A stretch of 37,302 nt of DNA from the NCBI RefSeq assembly GCF_000264905.1, contig NW_006763154.1, forward strand, positions 125,090 through 162,391. Reading direction: 5' to 3'. Of this stretch, positions 8,604-18,497 are shown one piece after another. Within the stretch, counting starts at the first letter, position 1. Each line of letters opens with the position of its first letter. The notes beneath the pieces were generated by a model that had not been told where the DNA came from, ran no database searches, and worked only from the letters and a program-made list of their open reading frames with translations. Source of the DNA: Stereum hirsutum FP-91666 SS1. Lineage: Eukaryota; Basidiomycota; Agaricomycetes; Russulales; Stereaceae. Both the position numbers and the translations under genes were made by a program.

Positions 8604-11107
8604 CTGTCCATACGCGGACCGCATCACCCTGTTCATTGTCATCTTCGTGATGAAGTTCCTGCTGCCGGGGTTGAAGATGATCGGCACGATGTCTTCGTAT
8701 TGTTGGTGGTTGATCGGGTTCAGGGTGATGGGCTGCAAGCGAAAGTGTTAGCGTAAGTGTCAGAGTGTGCCTGCGACAGAGGACGGGACGGGACGGGAGA
8801 GGGAAGAACGTACCGTCCGGTGCAACTGCACGTCCATGCTCAAGAATTTATACAGCCCGTCGGGAGACTTGACATACTCGACCGCATAACCATCGAAACT
8901 GTACTTAGCGGGCTATATAACGAATCAAACAAACGGCACATCGTTCAAGTCAGCATCTTTGCCCATCGACCAGTCCAAAGTAGTGGAAGCAGTGGACATG
9001 AAGGAAAGGAAGGAGGGAAGCAGGGGGATCAAAGGGAAGGAAATTTCCCGTACCTCACGCGCCTTCCCCATCGCCCGAGTTGAGCCACATCGTGATCCTC
9101 ACTTTCCTCCTGAACACTTCCGTCGAGTCTATAATGAGCTTGTTCATCAGCCTATAATCGTCGTGGCACTGGCATACGAGCGTCTACAATTGGATCCGCA
9201 ATATGTCAGTCATGTGTCAATGCAGTCTGACCATCACCAAGGAACGAAAGAAGGGAGGGGAAAGAGTGAGGGGGGAGGAAGGGCCACACATACCCTCAGC
9301 TGCGCCCCACTAAAACACGCCTCGACGGCTCTCGCATATCTTCTATCTCGCGCCGTCAAGCTCACGGTCGCGGGCTTGAAGATCTCCATCTGGAATAAGT
9401 GCCGGTTGCGTCTGAGCCAGAACATCGTGTCCGCAGTCTTTGTCGAATTTAGAGAGCTCGAGCAGGCGCCAAGTAGCTTCGTCGTTTAGGTTTTGCAGGC
9501 TGTTGGGTGTGGGGGGATGGGATGGGGAGAGGTGATGTGAGTGAACGCGCTGATGATGTGGGTATGGGATGAGGAGTGGGGAGGCGGCGAGGCAGGGAGG
9601 GAAGGGTGGTGAAGCGAAGGAAGGAGATAAACGAGGAGGGCGGCACAGAAGGTGTCCGGAGACCGACGGACGGAAATATAGACTGAAAGAACAGCAAATC
9701 CTACAACCAAACACGGACACGTCGAAACAAAAGCAAGAAAAGCGGGAGTAGAAGAAACTGGTACGCGTAGATGACGACGGTGGCGGCGGGTGGGAGGCGG
9801 AATAGACGACGTTGGACGATGCAGGGGATTCGAGAATGGGAGGTTCTGTAGGGCTATATGGAATTGGCGGTTGTGCAGTGAACAGCGTCGCAGTGGATGC
9901 TGGCGACAGGATGGGTGAACTCAGAATACGAGTCGCATTCTGAGTTCGAGGAGATCGTTCCGGTAGCGACTCTTCCTGCGTAGGTCGCTCTGGTCCCTGA
10001 ACGCCCTCTGACTCCCCACCCGCCAACGAGTCCTTCCTCCGTAACGGCTCGACCATAGCCAACGACTGTAGACTCCCCGCTTTCTTGATCTCCAGGGCCT
10101 TATCCCCGCGTCCGCCCACCTCCATAGTACCCCCGCCTCCTTCGCGTCGTCCTCCGGGATCGACACCATACTAACATCTCCCTCCACCTCTCGGCCATGC
10201 CCAACTTCTTCTGCCTCCGACTCATATTCGCTGTGTGGCGGCGGCGATTTCGTCGTGATCGGTTCGGCGACTGGATGTGAAGAAGCGGCCGTACTGAGGA
10301 GAAGCTCGAGGATTGCGAACTGTTTGTTGGTGGTGTAATAAGTTGGTGAGTTTACTTGATATGAGCGTTGACGCGAGGGGAGGGAATGGGGTGGGCGAGC
10401 GAGGGATCAATGGAGGAGGCGGGACATGAAAGGAGGTGGATATGTTGGGAGCTTGTGTGGAGGAAAAGAAAGTAAACGCACCTCATCTTCGATCCTCTTC
10501 CCCTCATTGAACCTATCCACCTCATTCTCGAGCTGTCTGTTCCGCTCCTCGAGCGTCTTCGGCTGGGCTCTGTCCGCGTCCAGGAACTATACCAACAGAA
10601 AACCACACCAACCCACAATGTCAGTACCTTCTTTCTCTCACAACGAACATACATAAAACAGAACGGGTAGAGGGCTAGAAAACAATCGCGAGCACAAAAA
10701 AGGAAGAAACGACCGACCTCCTGCATCTCCCTCGCTTCCTTCCCCGCATTGATCAACGTCTCGTGCCACGCGCTTACATAACCACTCGTCACCAGCCGCA
10801 CGCTGCATTTCTCAAAAAAGCTGGCCGGCGTCATCTGCGCGAACTCGGAGACTTTGTCCTGAGGGAAGAACGGGCTATTAAATACCGAATGAAACACCGA
10901 GTGAGCACACAGCAGATAGAAAGGGAGATAAGGGAGCAGCAGAAATAAGAACGAATAACAACGCACCACAGATTCCCGACCTGGATATTCAACTCATTCA
11001 TTCTCAGAATGACCTCCCTCCCCGTCGCACTCTGCCCGTTCGAGCTATATGTCGAGCTCTTGCTCGTGGGCTTGAGGATCCCCCGGATGTTTCTTGAACC
11101 AGGCGGA
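8604..11107 (-). pseudogene. smc5: SMC5 gene fragment (part of head, coil and hinge), decayed
   Basis: Exons at about 11107-10968, 10874-10718 and 10586-10482 join in phase. They read TYSSNGQSATGREVI, LNIQVGNLC, then PQDKVSEFAQMTP, WHETLINAGKEAREMQ and a coiled coil (RNRQLENEVDRFNEGKR). These match the region after Walker A in SMC5, an ATPase of the SMC5/6 DNA-repair complex. Further on come LRRNRHLFQMEIFKPATVSL, RRYARAVEACFSGAQLR, VCQCHDDYRLMNKLI and the hinge end FDGYAVEYVKSPDG ... MRSAYGQ, which stops at about 8604. The Walker A N-terminus is missing upstream of 11107, and the second coil and C-terminal head are missing too. Compensating frameshifts lie near 10820 and 10775, and another near 9430. 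The part between 10290 and 9490 is not readable as SMC5 coil. Confidence 0.85.
9490..10290 (-). other. Ser/Pro-rich open stretch plus long intron-like tract inside the SMC5 fragment
   Basis: Where the SMC5 coil is expected, the minus strand has a frame open for about 260 codons (10125-9343). Its upper part is Ser/Pro/Glu-rich and unlike a coiled coil. From about 9760 to 9490 it turns pyrimidine-rich and ends in a CAG just before the SMC5 frame resumes (LQNLNDEATWRLLELSKFDK), which looks like an intron of about 260 nt. The origin of the upper part is unknown: foreign insert, decayed coil or unrelated exon. Confidence 0.4.
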
Positions 11108-11173
11108 AGGACGCTCGTTGGTGAACAGAGGTGGGTACCGTGGATGAAGAAGCGCGTGCGAGTCGTGAGGCAT
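11045..11173 (-). CDS. short start-like ORF of unknown family overlapping the SMC5 fragment edge
   Basis: A 42-residue frame begins at ATG 11173 (MPHDSHALLHPRYPPLFTNE) and ends at TAG 11045-11047. From about 11107 it overlaps the SMC5 fragment in a different frame, so only the first 20-25 residues could be foreign to SMC5. It looks like the natural start of another gene joined to SMC5 sequence. No family is recognised and it may not be expressed. Confidence 0.25.
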   Translation of the reverse strand: MPHDSHALLHPRYPPLFTNERPSAWFKKHPGDPQAHEQELDI

Positions 11174-11461
11174 GGTGTGAATCGCTCACGGGCAGGCCAC
11201 GCTCATGGCATACCATCGATTGCCCACGCACAAGGCATAGGTACTTATAGCCCTCTGCCTGTGATTCCTATCCCCTTTCGCTTCGCTGCTAGCTCTGCCT
11301 CACTGCACTCGCCTCCACTTCTGTTGCATCCACATCCAAGTGCGCCATCTTTGCAGAATTTGTCTCGGGAGCAACGACCTCTAGTTCTGTCAGTAGAAAT
11401 GTAAGTATTTCAGCCTCGAAGTAATCTAGTAGTAAGAACATACGAATGTAGCGGGCACCAT
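11174..11461. other. intergenic stretch, nothing recognised
   Basis: Both strands have open frames (plus 11009-11404, minus 11289-11729), but neither has a recognisable motif or splice structure. Confidence 0.4.
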
Positions 11462-11745
11462 GGGCTGGGAGGCTGCAGATTGTAGCTGACGGCGCCCCAT
11501 CCATACCATAATACCATAAGACGGCGATATCGTCGTGCAAGCACAGAGCGAGAGGCCTTTCCGCAGGTAATATGGATGGAGGTTTGCATATGTCGAGCAT
11601 TCTTGGGCTGGGCTGCAGATTGTAACTGACGGCGCACCGTCCATTCCACAATACCATAAGACGGCGATATCGTCGTGCAAGCACAGAGCGAGAGGCCTTT
11701 CCGCAGGTACTATGGATGGAGGTTTGCATATGTCGGGCATTCTTG
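11462..11745. repeat. two tandem copies of a ~140-bp unit
   Basis: The unit at about 11462-11603 recurs at about 11604-11745 with a period of exactly 140 bp (GGCTGCAGATTGTA at 11471 and 11611). The inner 80 bp, including ATACCATAAGACGGCGATAT, are nearly identical. A few substitutions elsewhere (AGC to AAC, TAATATGG to TACTATGG) show some age. The duplication lies just upstream of the seven-exon gene. Confidence 0.9.
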
Positions 11746-11940
11746 TTTATTGTGGCTTTGCTGGCAGCAACAGTAACTCGGAATTGGCGGAGAGCAATGC
11801 TGACTCAGCAATTACAGCATCTGTTCCGGCTATGCGGCTCAACAAACATGAAAAGGATGCGAAGGAGCGCACCATACAAAGCTGCAAGTAGAATCACTGT
11901 CTTGCACCCTGTTAATACTCACATAGGACCATCACGACAG

Positions 11941-13775
11941 TTGCAGATTTTCTGGGGTGTCGGAATGTCATTACATTGCTGCAAAGTCCTGGCGGGGAGC
12001 TTGCTGCCATGGAACCAGATGCGGTAGGAATACTTCTAGTGGAAGCACACAATTACGGGCTGGAAAACCTGACGGTAGGATATTCAAGAACCTCCGGTTA
12101 TTCAGTTGTGTCTCATGTCTCACTTCTCTATTTCAGTATGACGCCTTGATCTCAAAGATTCTTCGTGAGGGGGGCCGGATCGGGAAGGAAGATGCTGAGA
12201 TTGCTGCTGCTGTGGATAAATTCCAGAAGCAGCGTGATCTCCTCCGTACATTTGCTACTCACGCTGAAAAGCGAACATGGGTATGTTCCGATTTGCTTAT
12301 GTGACGTTCGGAACATATTGACTCCTATAATCATGATTAAAATGCAGGCTCTCAAGGTAGGGCTGTTCGTACCCCATGATGAGAGGCCTCCTTTCCACCA
12401 ATGGCTCGACCGCACTGGTATTAAAGTTGTGGTGCGGCCACCGTCCACCGAAGGCCTCCCAGCGAGGAGGACAGTTCTGTACGAGTACGAACCGCTGTCA
12501 GATCCTGAAACCCCTTACATTGTGGTCGACGAAGCCCATGGATTCTACATCGTGACAGAAGAAGAGTCGGTGTGCTTCGTTTACGAACATACCATGAAGA
12601 GTACGGGCATATCTACATATCATCCTGGCTTGGTTGTTTACACAAGTTGCTCATGTCACAGACGGAGACATAGTCTTGCGACCCTTACTCATCATTGTCC
12701 GTAATTTTGGGCGGGTTTCAGAAGAAACCAATGTACCGGCTGTTCAATTTTATACGTTCATGGATGCAGTTATCGAGACGGCATGCAATGGCGAACGTCG
12801 TGGAGTCCGAGTAAGTCCTTCCTCGAATTCTCTGTTAAAATCTAAAATTTATGAGTTGAGAAGCCATCTGAGCCTGGTTTGATGGCACAGTTTGGGTATA
12901 ATGCAGGTCCGCGTCATGCGCGAGTGTGGGGATTGGCAAAAAGTTTCAGCAAGAAGCTTCCTCAAGATGTTAAGGAGCAGCGGGATCGAGATGCAGTGGC
13001 TGTATTGTCGATGGTGTGGGCGATGATACGCACTCACATGCCCCGCGAGGGTGTTGATGCATTGGAGGATGTACTGGACGCAACAGGTATGCCACGCATG
13101 TCTACACGGAACATCGAGGAAGGTGAGTATATGTTGACTACATCACATTTCTCTCCGCTTATCGCCGAGCAGGGGACGGCTACGAGTTCGAAATTGACGG
13201 ACAAACATTCTCATTTCCGGTGGCATCTCGTGCGCCACCTGAAGGATACCTCATACAAGCATACTCAGCGTATGTGTGCCACTATGTTCTCTTCGTACGA
13301 CGCTAACTATATCTACAGGCGGTCGCACTATGACGGTATTGACGATGATGTGCCGAATGCATGGTCCCTCCATAGTTCTGTCTGCGACATTATTCCATCG
13401 GAAGCTGCAACACCCTCAGCTACATCGGCTGCAGAACCTGCATTCCGCATCTCGACCCGCTCACAAAGACGCCGGCTGCAAGAGTTGGGCTCCCAGCAAA
13501 AATCACCCAATCCTCCGGCTCCAATAGTATCCCGCCCGCTCTGTTATGGAGGTAGCTTTGTGGACCTGGAGCTGCGTGTGGTGGTGAGGCCTGCACCAGC
13601 TACCGGTACCCAGTTCGACCCTCGTCGAATGCATGGTTCGACAAGGCTCGTTAATAGAATAACTCGGGCATGTGCTTTCACATCTTCTACCTTTATCCGA
13701 CAGGCATTTGAGAAGGCGCAGGCAGGATATGGTGTAATGAGGGCACAGAAGGGAACAGGGGCAAACACAGAGTGA
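11941..13775 (+). CDS. seven-exon gene, candidate 2-oxoglutarate/Fe(II) dioxygenase (TET/JBP-like)
   Basis: Exons 11941-12074, 12137-12280, 12348-12600, 12662-12810, 12891-13122, 13173-13269 and 13319-13775 join in phase at every one of six GT-AG introns, giving about 490 residues. An upstream exon ending near 11885 (open frame, EKDAKERTIQSCK) probably belongs to it, but its phase does not match the first join, so the true start is unknown. The last third reads GYLIQAYSARSHYDGIDDD, an HxD pair, and then CYGGSFVDLELRVVVRPAP and FDPRRMHGSTRL, a distal His. This spacing and strand pattern fits the double-stranded beta helix of 2OG/Fe(II) oxygenases. NAGPRHARVWGLAKSF also resembles fungal TET/JBP-like proteins as I remember them. 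A role in oxidising a modified base is inference only. The gene looks intact. Confidence 0.7.
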
Positions 13776-13883
13776 ATGTCATCCTCGCCATGTTATTAGT
13801 ACGAATATTTTGCTATCAATCATGATGTTATTTACCGAATGTATGAGAACGGATGAGGGATCGGAAACAACGGAAGGGTCGGA

Positions 13884-14488
13884 CTAGTTGTCGCTCAGTC
13901 CCCGTGGTCCTACTCGTCCCACCCAGGAAGAAGCAGCCTCTCGTTGGTCATCATTCGCCCGTTCAGAGTCCAAAATTTTATCTTCCAGCAGCCCTTCCCA
14001 GTCAACACCATATACTTCGTGCTCCTCAGGACTCAACGTGTGGTCCTCTATCGTATCTCCACGAAGACCGTAAACTGCCATGTCAAAACCAAACAGATCG
14101 GCAGGGGAGCGATAGGTCCTCCGCGGGTCTGAAGCTTAGGCTCGTCCCAACTCTCGGAGAAAAACTGCAGCTCAGCGTTGATACGCGGAAGAAAAAGTGC
14201 ATGCAGGAGCCAGAGACCAAAAGCTGGCTCACCTTGCTCGGACACTAACTCACCTTGCTCGGACACTAACTCACCTTGCTCGGACACTAACTCACCTTGC
14301 TCGGATTCTAGCTCACCTTGAACAAATTCGTGGCTCTTTGTGTGTACGAACTTGATGTGGCGTGCCAATCGGGTTTTGAGTAGCATGTTGAGGGTTCGGT
14401 CATAGATGATCTCGCGGACTTCGGACCCGGTTATGCGGAGTACGATCTGGTTTATTTGCCGAAAAATAAATTTATAGCTGCGAACCAC
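13884..14488 (-). pseudogene. degraded integrase-core-like protein fragment
   Basis: The minus strand reads LWLLHALFLPRINAELQFF and SESWDEPKLQ in one frame. It then continues as RSPADLFGFDMAVYGLRGD and VYGVDWEGLLEDKI in another, with the switch near 14120. This run resembles the C-terminal part of proteins annotated in Agaricomycetes as integrase core domain-containing, a transposon-related family. The N-terminal catalytic part is not seen. In its place is a repeat-encoded stretch (14228-14320). A frameshift and a missing catalytic core make it a relic. The family call rests on remembered motifs, not on a search. Confidence 0.55.
14228..14320. repeat. 21-bp tandem repeat, four copies plus a partial
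   Basis: The unit CTCACCTTGCTCGGACACTA + A is repeated at 14228, 14249, 14270 and 14291, then partly at 14312. Copies 1-3 are identical and copy 4 ends GATTCTAG. On the minus strand it is in frame and encodes a 7-residue repeat, GELVSEQ, so copy-number changes would not shift the frame. Confidence 0.95.
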
Positions 14489-14841
14489 TACTACTCACTA
14501 GCCTTCTTCATTGTCGGATATAGAGCAACGGGCAGCATCGTCGCCTTGAATGGGCCACACGGTTATGGTCGCGGTTCAATTCATCGTATCCGAATTTTCG
14601 GCCTAGTCATGTGCTATCATTTTATCAGCGTTATATCCTTTCAATGAACAGCTCCCCATGGAATCATATACCATCTCCTCAACGAGTCTGAAACGAAAGC
14701 CTCGGGAGTGGTGTTCCCAGGCGAGATATCTCAATCATGAGCCACATCGATTCTGATGTGGCACGAGTATGTTAGGTCACAAAAGATCCACATACTCACA
14801 TCAAATCCCTTCCAACCCTCCTATGCTGCGCACCTTCCATC
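14489..14841. other. intergenic stretch, nothing recognised
   Basis: AT-richer DNA between the integrase-like relic and the kinase stop. It probably contains the kinase 3' UTR. A 63-codon plus-strand frame here shows no protein-like features. Confidence 0.5.
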
Positions 14842-17204
14842 CTACTCAACATCTAACCACCCCAACCCCGCTACCTCCGCCGCACTCAACCTCTCCTCCG
14901 GGTCCCACCTCAACATAGTCCCCATAAACTCCAAAAATCCCGCTTCACCACCATGTTCCGGGTCGATCGCGTCCAGATCGAGGTCGATGAGGGAGGAAAG
15001 GGAACATGCCGCAGGGAGGAGGCCCGAACGGAGGATGGAAGCTGCAATTTCGTGAAAATAATGACCGACGAAGACAATGACAGAAGATCAGCATCAGTTG
15101 ATCCGAAGAAACGGGTGAAAGCGGAGAGAACTGACTGCCAGGCCTGAACACTTCCGCGCTTTCCTTCTCTCCTGCCCTGTTTAGGAAGGTCTCTGGCGGG
15201 GATCCCATGACAGCGACCATCTCTGCTACATGGCCTTCATGCGTGTAGCCTGACGAACCGGGAAGACGGCCATAGAAGAGTGGACGGCGATTGATGAGAC
15301 GCCAGATCTAGTTGAAAGGAGCGAGGGAGCCCAGCGAGGGATGGTGGGAGAAAGAGGAGTTAGCACAAGATGATGGCCAAATAATTGAAGACGAGCATTG
15401 TCGAAGGCATCTCGCACGGCAGGAACTCTCTCGAGTGCCACATAACTCAACAAACGCGCAAAGCGCTAGACCGGCTTCGAATTTAAAAGAAAGAACTAGT
15501 CAGACTCACCACACATCCCATCCCCCAAACATCCGCCTTCGCATCCCATCCCGCACCCAAAATGACCTCCGGCGCCCTCCACACATCCCTCTGAATCAAC
15601 CCCTTCCATTTATCTTCCCCGCCGCTCGGTGACCTAATAGTCCACCCGTCCCCTAAGACAGGATCGACACCCTCCACCGCATCATCCACGTTCTCATCTT
15701 CCCACATCCTCCGTCCCGCTCTCGCCACCGCCAAATCACACTCCACCTTCGCACTATCCAGCCACACCGTCTTTTCCAACCCACCTAAAGTAGGCGCCCC
15801 GAGCTCCTCGACTTTCGGTACGAATTCCCTCGATTCGAAGATCCTAAATCCTAGGTGTTCCGGTGTTTCACGTGCGGGTTTCCGTGCGGATGGGTTCGTG
15901 CGTTCGAGTGTTGCGAGGTTTGATAGAGAAGCGGGGGAGATGAGGTCTGTGAGGAGAGAAGTGGGGTGGATGTCTGGACCGAAAGAGACGGGAAGGGAGA
16001 AGAGTGTTAGTGCCATATGTTACGCGCCACAGTACGCTCGGAACGAACACAGGGGGCCAAACCACACAAACACTGCGCGTAGAAACTGAATGAAAGACGA
16101 GAAGCTCACCAGTGTGCACCCCACCAACACTATGCAGGCCATCCAACGCGATCAAACTCCACCTGATCATCGTCTTTAGATACTTCAACCACTCTCGTGT
16201 CGGCACCTCCCCCAATACTTCTTCCAATTTCTGGACTTGGAGCCCGATGGGCGGGTAAGCGAGACAAGTATGGGCACCGAGGGACGTGGAGATCGTAAAC
16301 CGAGCCTGTGGGAGGCGGAGGAGGAAGAGGCCTGGATGAGGCTCGGCTTGTGTCTCTGATGATCGTGCACCGTCTCTGATGGTTTCTTGTGTTATGGAAG
16401 GAGAATCCGGCGTAGAAGGTGTGCTTAATGCGGAGGTCGAAGCGGTGGTGGAGGCAGTGGAAGAAGAGATGAGGTCCGCTAGGGCCCATTGATGCGCTGC
16501 ATATGCAGTCGATGCGGGGTCGTTCGCGAATATTTTGAGAAATGTGTACTCTTCTATGCCGGACTCCTTGGACTCGCCCGACTGGCTTCACCACACAATA
16601 CAGCCACAAAGAAAAGTCAGTCGAAATGGATTCCTTTTTCGACCACTATACCACCATAGAGATAACTGGAGAATCAGCACAAAAAAAATGAGCGTACCGG
16701 GTCAGATCCAGATCTTTTGCCAGCCATTCCGTCCAGTACTCTCCGTACCCTAACTTACACACCAACTCGTACTTGTCGCCCAGGACTTTCCCGACCTCAG
16801 CAGCTGGATAAAAGCGCATTACGTCGTACGTAGGCAGCGTTTCTTCTTCGAGACGGACACCTGGAGGTATTGTTTTGGTGGGTTGTGCTTGTGGTTCACG
16901 TTCCAAGGCATGTTCCTCGGCTACAGCATCGAGTTCAGAATCAGCATCGGGTGTAGACGAAGGAATATGATAGGTATTTGAGTTGGGAAAAATGCGAGAA
17001 ACCTTGAGAGGATACATGGCGGGTAAAAGAGCGGCATGAGTACACTGGCACCTTATTGACAGAATGCGAGCTTGACGAAGAAGTGGAAAGCGAGAGCAAC
17101 GGTGGTGGCACTGGGATGAGGGAAGACGTCGAGTGAGGACGAGAGGTCGGTAAAAGTACGCGGCGACGAATCGCACGGGCTACTATGCTGGAACGAACAG
17201 CCAT
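14842..17204 (-). CDS. SRPK-like serine/threonine protein kinase, catalytic loop atypical
   Basis: The start at 17204 gives an Arg/Ser-rich, acid-poor N-terminus (MAVRSSIVARAIRRRVLLPT) that resembles a mitochondrial presequence. It splices at AAT AAG to VSRIFPN. The kinase domain follows: EEETLPTYDVMRFYPA, a Gly loop (KLGYGEY), the VAIK-type Lys (FLKIF), a catalytic-loop HTD, WRAPEVILGAGWDAKADVWG (APE and F-helix), and LINRRPLFYG. It ends with MLRWDPEERLSAAEV and the stop at 14842-14844. This order and the EEETLPTY start are typical of the basidiomycete SRPK-like expansion. Oddly, the loop reads VHTDIHPTSLL instead of HTDIKPDNIL, losing the Lys and the Mg-binding Asn, and no DFG is evident (CDLAVARA at best). 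It may be a pseudokinase. All exons are open. Confidence 0.88.
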
Positions 17205-18094
17205 AGCTTAGGTAGAAATTCTCCCGTATACCAATAGCTCGGAGCACTCTGTTGCTTTATGGCGAGAACGCCGTCGGTGGTTGAGTTTGCCAGTGAGTTA
17301 GCGGAGGTCGGCGAGACATGGAAATTCGCACTCCGCGCTGCAGTGGCGCAACATAGTTCGTATGCGCCACACTGCTCTCGATGGTTTTCGCGCTTGTTCT
17401 ACCCCGCATACAACTCGGAGACAAAAAAGCAGTTTTAGAAAATCCATATTTTTGCTCGACTCGCGTACTGTCAATACATATCAAAAGAGATCCAGACCGT
17501 ATCTTTCGGGAATCGGAATAAGGAATCTAATCAACAAAAAAACAAAGCGAGATGCCGCAAACGCAGTAACCCATGACAGGAAGCACTATTAAGTATGCAT
17601 AAAATAAGCCTATATCCATGGCGCAGTAACATGAAATTTTCATTAGGTCAGATAGAACCCAGTAAAGTTCAAGACAGAGCGAGCTGGACTCGGATGTGCT
17701 GCCCGCGCCACCACAACGGGATCAACAAATTGGTAAACTTTCACTTGAGGCTGATGAGCTACGATTTATTTACACTCCTCTTATCCAGAAGGATGAGGGT
17801 ATGAACAGGTTGAATTTCAAATCTGACGTTGCATTTTTCGACATGATTCCGTCGTGTCAGCCCGGAGTCTAGTCCTCCGAGACTATTCGTCGTTGCCCTG
17901 TCAATGATATTATGCTCGTAGATACCGGATGGAGCCACGAGAAGTCTTCATCTGTTCGAAACTATGAAAATAGCATAGCGTACAGACTTATCATGAGCTT
18001 ACAAGCCTCTGATGGATCAGGACAGCGAGGTCACAAGCAGCAAGGGGCTTAAGAGTGAGCAATCAACGCATGCGTCAGAGGCGCTCGTACAAGG
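17205..18094. other. intergenic stretch upstream of the kinase, nothing recognised
   Basis: This holds the kinase 5' flank and further non-coding DNA. Short plus-strand frames (17362-17592, 17595-17804) lack motifs and splice structure. No repeat or RNA gene is visible. Confidence 0.5.
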
Positions 18095-18424
18095 TCAGAT
18101 GATGAGATCCAGCATCCATAGAAGCGTCCCTTTGAGGAGACAATCACCTTTTTGAAGAGCGATAGCGACATCGCCTTTCTTGTCTTGTTCAGGGGAAAGA
18201 TGGTGGTTCTCATTAGGTACTTCCAGGATGACCAACGTCTCCAAGTGTGCGAGGTTCTTTCCGTCAGGATATGAACTCGCGCAACAAGAGACAGCACAGC
18301 TGAGATCATAGCATGTTGCGTGATCATGGTTGGTTGTTGTACAAATTGTATTGGCTTGTGTGAAAATCAAAATATAATGCAGGCGTACAGCGTTCACTGG
18401 TATCATCGTTGGTGGGCGTGTCAT
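18095..18424 (-). CDS. unrecognised open frame, possibly a gene remnant
   Basis: The frame contains a protein-like stretch, SYPDGKNLAHLETLVILEVP followed by NENHHLSPEQDKKGDVAIAL. Its hydrophilic, helix-like composition looks more natural than neighbouring chance frames. I cannot name a family. It lies just downstream of the aldolase on the same strand. It may be a short gene, a remnant, or part of a longer gene whose other exons I missed. Confidence 0.3.
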   Translation of the reverse strand: MTRPPTMIPVNAVRLHYILIFTQANTICTTTNHDHATCYDLSCAVSCCASSYPDGKNLAHLETLVILEVPNENHHLSPEQDKKGDVAIALQKGDCLLKGTLLWMLDLII

Positions 18425-18497
18425 GGGAAGAAAGCGGAACGGTCAGATGTCCATATACGATATCTCGGTCTTCTATCATGTTGGGTAGCAAGTACAT

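Noticed and set aside
9569..9751. Plus-strand Arg/Gly-rich open frame
   Set aside because: It is antisense to a pyrimidine-rich tract that behaves as an intron, and its composition simply reflects that bias.
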